The translations under genes were made by a program, and so were the position numbers. The notes under the pieces are model-generated. The model did no database searches. It was given only the letters and a program-made list of their open reading frames with translations, and was not told where the DNA came from. 5,773 nt of DNA from an uncultured Ruminococcus sp. (lineage in GTDB: Bacteria > Bacillota > Clostridia > Oscillospirales > CAG-272): the NCBI GenBank assembly GCA_902783905.1, contig CACZSP010000330.1, positions 1 through 5,773 on the forward strand, read 5' to 3'. Positions 5,688 to 5,773 of this stretch are shown here, in pieces; within the stretch, counting starts at the first letter, position 1, and each line of letters begins with the position of its first letter.

Positions 5688-5773
5688 TTAAGGCAATACC
5701 GCACAATTCGCGTGCGTGTATTGGCGAGAGATTTTTGTGTCTGTTTTGACTGAGAAATCGCAGGAAAACAGGC
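5688..5773 (+). repeat. Right copy of dispersed repeat, runs off window edge
   Basis: This copy begins with the same 23-base core (5688-5710) as the left copy but in the opposite orientation, and aligns again from GATTTTTG (5730) to the window end. It contains a possible hairpin, CTGTTTT (5741-5747) with AAAACAG (5765-5771), which is not well kept in the left copy. No gene reads into it. That both window ends lie in copies of one repeat suggests that an assembly broke at a multi-copy element. Confidence 0.8.

Noticed and set aside
1..5773. Composite transposon bounded by the two inverted repeats
   Set aside because: No transposase or recombinase lies between them, the copies are diverged outside the 23-base core, and both run off the window, so coincidence with assembly breaks is the simpler reading.

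Overview
The window looks like a short chromosomal contig from an uncultured anaerobic Firmicute, most likely a gut Clostridia/Oscillospirales-type bacterium. The basis is Gram-positive-style ribosome binding sites and promoters, a lipoprotein with the His/Trp/Cys-rich segment common in clostridial secreted proteins, a clostridial-type 2H phosphoesterase and an AAA_14/DUF4143 ATPase. This placement is inference from gene style; there is no rRNA or marker gene here.

Layout. Positions 1-87 and 5688-5773 carry two copies, in opposite orientation, of a dispersed repeat. They share an identical 23-base core followed by a diverged but alignable tail that runs off each end of the window. Three genes point left in the order AAA_14 ATPase (3402-2179), Cys-type sulfatase (2110-551) and 2H phosphoesterase (489-43), with gaps of 68 and 61 bases and no obvious terminator between them, so they could be one transcript. 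A full-consensus sigma-A promoter (TTGACA, 17 bases, TATAAT) lies just upstream of the ATPase. Diverging from it, with its own promoter, is a right-pointing gene (3655-5097) for a lipoprotein with a C-terminal endonuclease/exonuclease/phosphatase (EEP) domain.

The last 675 bases hold no convincing gene. They contain a strong hairpin terminator after the lipoprotein gene, a second hairpin best read as a leftward terminator, a doubtful 65-codon TTG-start ORF, and three GTGCAA-type dyads with centres 32-33 bases apart next to the right-hand repeat.

The genes do not form a recognisable pathway. The sulfatase would remove sulfate from small or imported sulfated substrates in the cytoplasm, the lipoprotein would cleave phosphodiesters at the cell surface, and the ATPase and 2H enzyme have unknown cellular roles. 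I see no CRISPR array, transposase, retron, tRNA or convincing new defence system. The most interesting signals are the repeat pair, the 2H gene whose C-terminus is read out of the repeat, and the spaced dyads.
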